A stretch of DNA of 64,000 nucleotides from JACKDW01 sp964621785 (lineage in GTDB: Bacteria > Myxococcota_A > Polyangia > Nannocystales > Nannocystaceae). Below, in pieces: positions 62,273 to 64,000 of the stretch. The stretch is from the NCBI GenBank assembly GCA_964621785.1, contig CAZUPD010000014.1:1-64000 (forward strand), written 5' to 3'. The first letter of the stretch is position 1, and each line of letters opens with the position of its first letter. Position numbers and translations under genes: made by a program. A model generated the notes under the pieces. It saw nothing but the letters and a program-made list of their open reading frames with translations, was not told the DNA's origin and ran no database searches.

Positions 62273-62555
62273 GTCTGTACGCACATGACCCCCGGTGCTA
62301 ACCGGTAGTCGTGGCGCAGATGACACTTGCGGCGTACATCACCTCGAAGTGTACCGGACCCTCGGAAATCGCCAAGTCCCATCAGGTGTGCAGCAACACA
62401 CACGACAGCCGAAGTCGAACAAATGCGCTGAGACAGGATTGTCGCGGCCGTGGCGGGGGCGTCGTGTGGCGGTTGCACCCCAACCGCGAAAGAGCAGTCG
62501 TTTCGCGCAGCGATTCCATCGCCAGCTGGCACGTGGCTCGCATCATCCGGAGGTG

Positions 62556-62702
62556 ATGGAACCCGCCGCGATCATCGTGCTCATCGCGCTGCTGGGGCCG
62601 GCATTTTGCTTGGCCGCCAGCGAGCTGGTGCACGCGCTGCAGCACCACCGCAAGCGAGTGACCCGCCTGCGTGCGAGTATCTACGCCAACCGTCGCCGCT
62701 AG
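62556..62702 (+). CDS. Possible small membrane protein
   Basis: A 48-residue frame from ATG 62556 with GGAGGTG just upstream. It has one hydrophobic helix (IIVLIALLGPAFCLAAS) and a basic tail ending ASIYANRRR. It is plausible as a small inner-membrane protein, but could be chance since the frame is open upstream too. No family known. Confidence 0.4.
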   Translation: MEPAAIIVLIALLGPAFCLAASELVHALQHHRKRVTRLRASIYANRRR

Positions 62703-62759
62703 CAGATGCGAGCATGACGCGTTTTTGTGTCTGTCTTTGAAGACCGTTCTTTTAGAACA

Positions 62760-62838
62760 TGTACATGCAGACTGCTAAGATGTCTGCAACTGGGGAATCT
62801 GGTTTATGTAGATACATAAGAATCTCAATGCATCTGCA
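62760..62838. repeat. Cluster of three dispersed TGYANNTRCA words
   Basis: TGTACATGCA (62760), TGTAGATACA (62807) and TGCATCTGCA (62829) lie within 79 bases upstream of the gene at 62991. This is the densest intergenic cluster. The rest of 62184-62990 is otherwise empty apart from the thrS leader and the possible small gene. Confidence 0.7.
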
Positions 62839-62990
62839 AACGATGGCGGGACCTCCATCTCGGACTGTGCAATGTTGTTGGCGTCCTCATGTGCGTGATG
62901 TGTTTTTAAACAAATGAAGAATTGCATTGGAACGGCGTATTCACTACCCTAGGTGCTCCTTAAATTCGTTTGCTTGAAAGCGGGAAACAC

Positions 62991-64000
62991 ATGGGCATTG
63001 GGACACGAGGATTGGTTGTCGTCGGCGCGGGTTGGGTCGCCGTCACGGGTTGCAACGATGTGGACACAGGGCCTGCCGTGGGCCCCGACGACACGCAACT
63101 GCTCGGCTATTCCGAGGACATCGGGCCGATGATCGATGCCCATTGTGGCATCTGTCACAACGACGGTGGAACGGCCCCGTTCTCCCTGAACACCTACGAA
63201 CAAGTTGCGAGCTTTGCCGAGGTCATGCTGCAGGCGATGGACAGTCGCAGTATGCCTCCGTGGGGTGCCGAGCCAGGGCATCGCGCGTTGCGCTACGACC
63301 CATCGCTGAGCGACGCACAGATCGAGATGTTTGCCGAATGGATCGACCAGGGCAAACCAGAGGGGGATCGAAACAACCCAGGCGATCCCATCGACCTCGA
63401 CCTCGGCGGCCTCGATCGAACCGATGTCGAGATCGCAATGAAACATGAATATACACCGACAACCGCACCGGATGAATACCGCTGCTTTGTCATCGATTGG
63501 CCCAGGGAGGAGACTGCGTATATCACAGGGTACGAGGGCAAGCCCGGCAATCGCTCGGTTGTCCATCACCTCGTGATTTTTATGGTCGGGCCTGGCCAAG
63601 TCGACCGTTTGGCCGAGTTTGAACAGCTTGACGAGCAACCGGGATACGCGTGTTTTGGTGGTGTGGCGCCAACCCAAGATGGCAAGACGATCGACGAGTT
63701 TGCGGCGATCCAAGGTCAGCTCATCGGACAGTGGGCACCCGGGCTCGGAGGTCAAGAGTTTACCGAAGGGACAGGTGTGCGGGTCGAGCCGGGCTCCAAG
63801 GCCGTGTTGCAGGTTCACTACAATGTCCAGCAGGCCGGTACGAGTGCCGACCGCTCGATGATCGGATTTCGCGTCGACGAATCGGTCGAACGCGAAGGGG
63901 CGATGGTCGCGTTTTTAGATGCGAGTTGGTACATCGATCCAAACACGATGCTGATCCCCGCAGGTCAGCAAGCGACCCACGAATACGACGCGGTGTTGCT
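62991..64000 (+). CDS. Lipoprotein with cytochrome c motif and copper monooxygenase-like domain (3' end outside window)
   Basis: An open frame from ATG 62991 (MGIGTRGLVVVGAGWVAVTGC) to the window edge, 336 codons. The signal peptide ends in the lipobox VTGC (Cys21). A c-type heme site CGICH is at residues 52-56, with further residues like the small monoheme segment. From about 170 the chain resembles the copper-type-II ascorbate-dependent monooxygenase (PHM/DBH-like) beta fold: SVVHHLVIF and VLQVHYNV with paired His copper ligands. The heme segment could supply electrons for the oxygenase. Substrate unknown. The rest lies beyond the window. Confidence 0.8.
   Translation, partial: MGIGTRGLVVVGAGWVAVTGCNDVDTGPAVGPDDTQLLGYSEDIGPMIDAHCGICHNDGGTAPFSLNTYEQVASFAEVMLQAMDSRSMPPWGAEPGHRALRYDPSLSDAQIEMFAEWIDQGKPEGDRNNPGDPIDLDLGGLDRTDVEIAMKHEYTPTTAPDEYRCFVIDWPREETAYITGYEGKPGNRSVVHHLVIFMVGPGQVDRLAEFEQLDEQPGYACFGGVAPTQDGKTIDEFAAIQGQLIGQWAPGLGGQEFTEGTGVRVEPGSKAVLQVHYNVQQAGTSADRSMIGFRVDESVEREGAMVAFLDASWYIDPNTMLIPAGQQATHEYDAVL

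Larger units (their letters stand above)
1314..62838. repeat. Dispersed gapped palindrome TGYANNTRCA, 45 exact copies
   Basis: Exact starts counted by hand: 1314, 1320, 1518, 2123, 2252, 3183, 6873, 12102, 12353, 12560, 15338, 16810, 16941, 17167, 19517, 19879, 20665, 20781, 21572, 23649, 23960, 24078, 25699, 26863, 30820, 34022, 34992, 38194, 38299, 40415, 40860, 45802, 47861, 49313, 50168, 51055, 52516, 55431, 56487, 58173, 58285, 60020, 62760, 62807, 62829. With about 64% G+C, roughly two are expected. Many one-base variants also occur, among them six copies of TGCTTGTACA (21195, 30481, 44320, 52064, 60219, 60954). Copies lie both in genes and in spacers, with spacers over-represented. Most sites extend as T-TGYANNTRCA-A. 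Confidence 0.9.

Noticed and set aside
62184..62290. T-box riboswitch before thrS
   Set aside because: No specifier stem or T-box consensus (TGGNACCGCG) was seen; only the terminator-like stem and an alternative pairing.

Overview
Organism. The window looks like chromosome from a myxobacterium, most likely of the Nannocystaceae group (Plesiocystis/Enhygromyxa/Nannocystis-like). Four things point there: high G+C (about 63-65% by eye); many secreted lipoproteins with long Ser/Thr/Asp/Glu-rich linkers after a lipobox cysteine; a MYXO-CTERM-type tail (2172-3731) and a Cys-rich repeat of the kind common in myxobacterial surface proteins (19552-21288); and several Ser/Thr protein kinases with AAA or TPR regions, beside an ECF sigma factor, FHA, DUF4388 and PEGA proteins. 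No rRNA, IS element, prophage or CRISPR array was seen. One tRNA was found: selC (Sec, anticodon TCA).

Layout. 1-9.1 kb: the end of an AGCS-like membrane protein, a MYXO-CTERM zincin-like protein, a lytic transglycosylase lipoprotein, tRNA-Sec, small Cys-rich lipoproteins, DnaJ and P5C dehydrogenase. 9.2-16.1 kb: a lipoprotein glycoside hydrolase, an ECF sigma factor beside a 1264-aa kinase/ATPase, and a collagen-like lipoprotein. 16.4-28.9 kb: endonuclease III, a RegB/RegA (PrrBA)-like redox two-component pair, an RCC1 lipoprotein, an S9 peptidase, ThpR, a degenerate NtrC-like regulator, a vWA lipoprotein and a PEGA protein. 29-38.9 kb, all on the minus strand: a kinase-TPR protein, an operon DUF4388 > sorbosone/glucose dehydrogenase-like > ABC ATPase, and an operon membrane protein > vWA lipoprotein > small lipoprotein sharing a domain with the first gene. 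39-42 kb: a stand-alone FtsH/M41-like peptidase with duplicated 3' end segments, and a PAS sensor kinase. 42.4-51.3 kb, plus strand: NfeD/YqiJ-like protein, flotillin and an 1797-aa AAA protein. 51.6-64 kb: an AbrB-like protein, an alkyltransferase-like protein, a membrane spermidine-synthase-like protein with a lipoprotein, an FHA membrane protein, a two-gene unit led by an effector-associated (EAD)-like small protein, thrS with terminator and possible attenuator, and the start of a cytochrome c/copper monooxygenase-like lipoprotein.

Main new signal. A short gapped palindrome, TGYA-N2-TRCA, is scattered through the whole window inside and between genes. I counted 45 exact copies by hand where base composition predicts about two. 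Where it lies in genes, codons switch to A/T-ending forms that are otherwise avoided, which suggests selection on the DNA word. It behaves like a highly iterated palindrome (as HIP1 in cyanobacteria) of unknown function.

Other leads are the NfeD-flotillin-AAA cassette, the EAD-like gene pair, and the selenocysteine tRNA with no sel genes or evident selenoprotein nearby.
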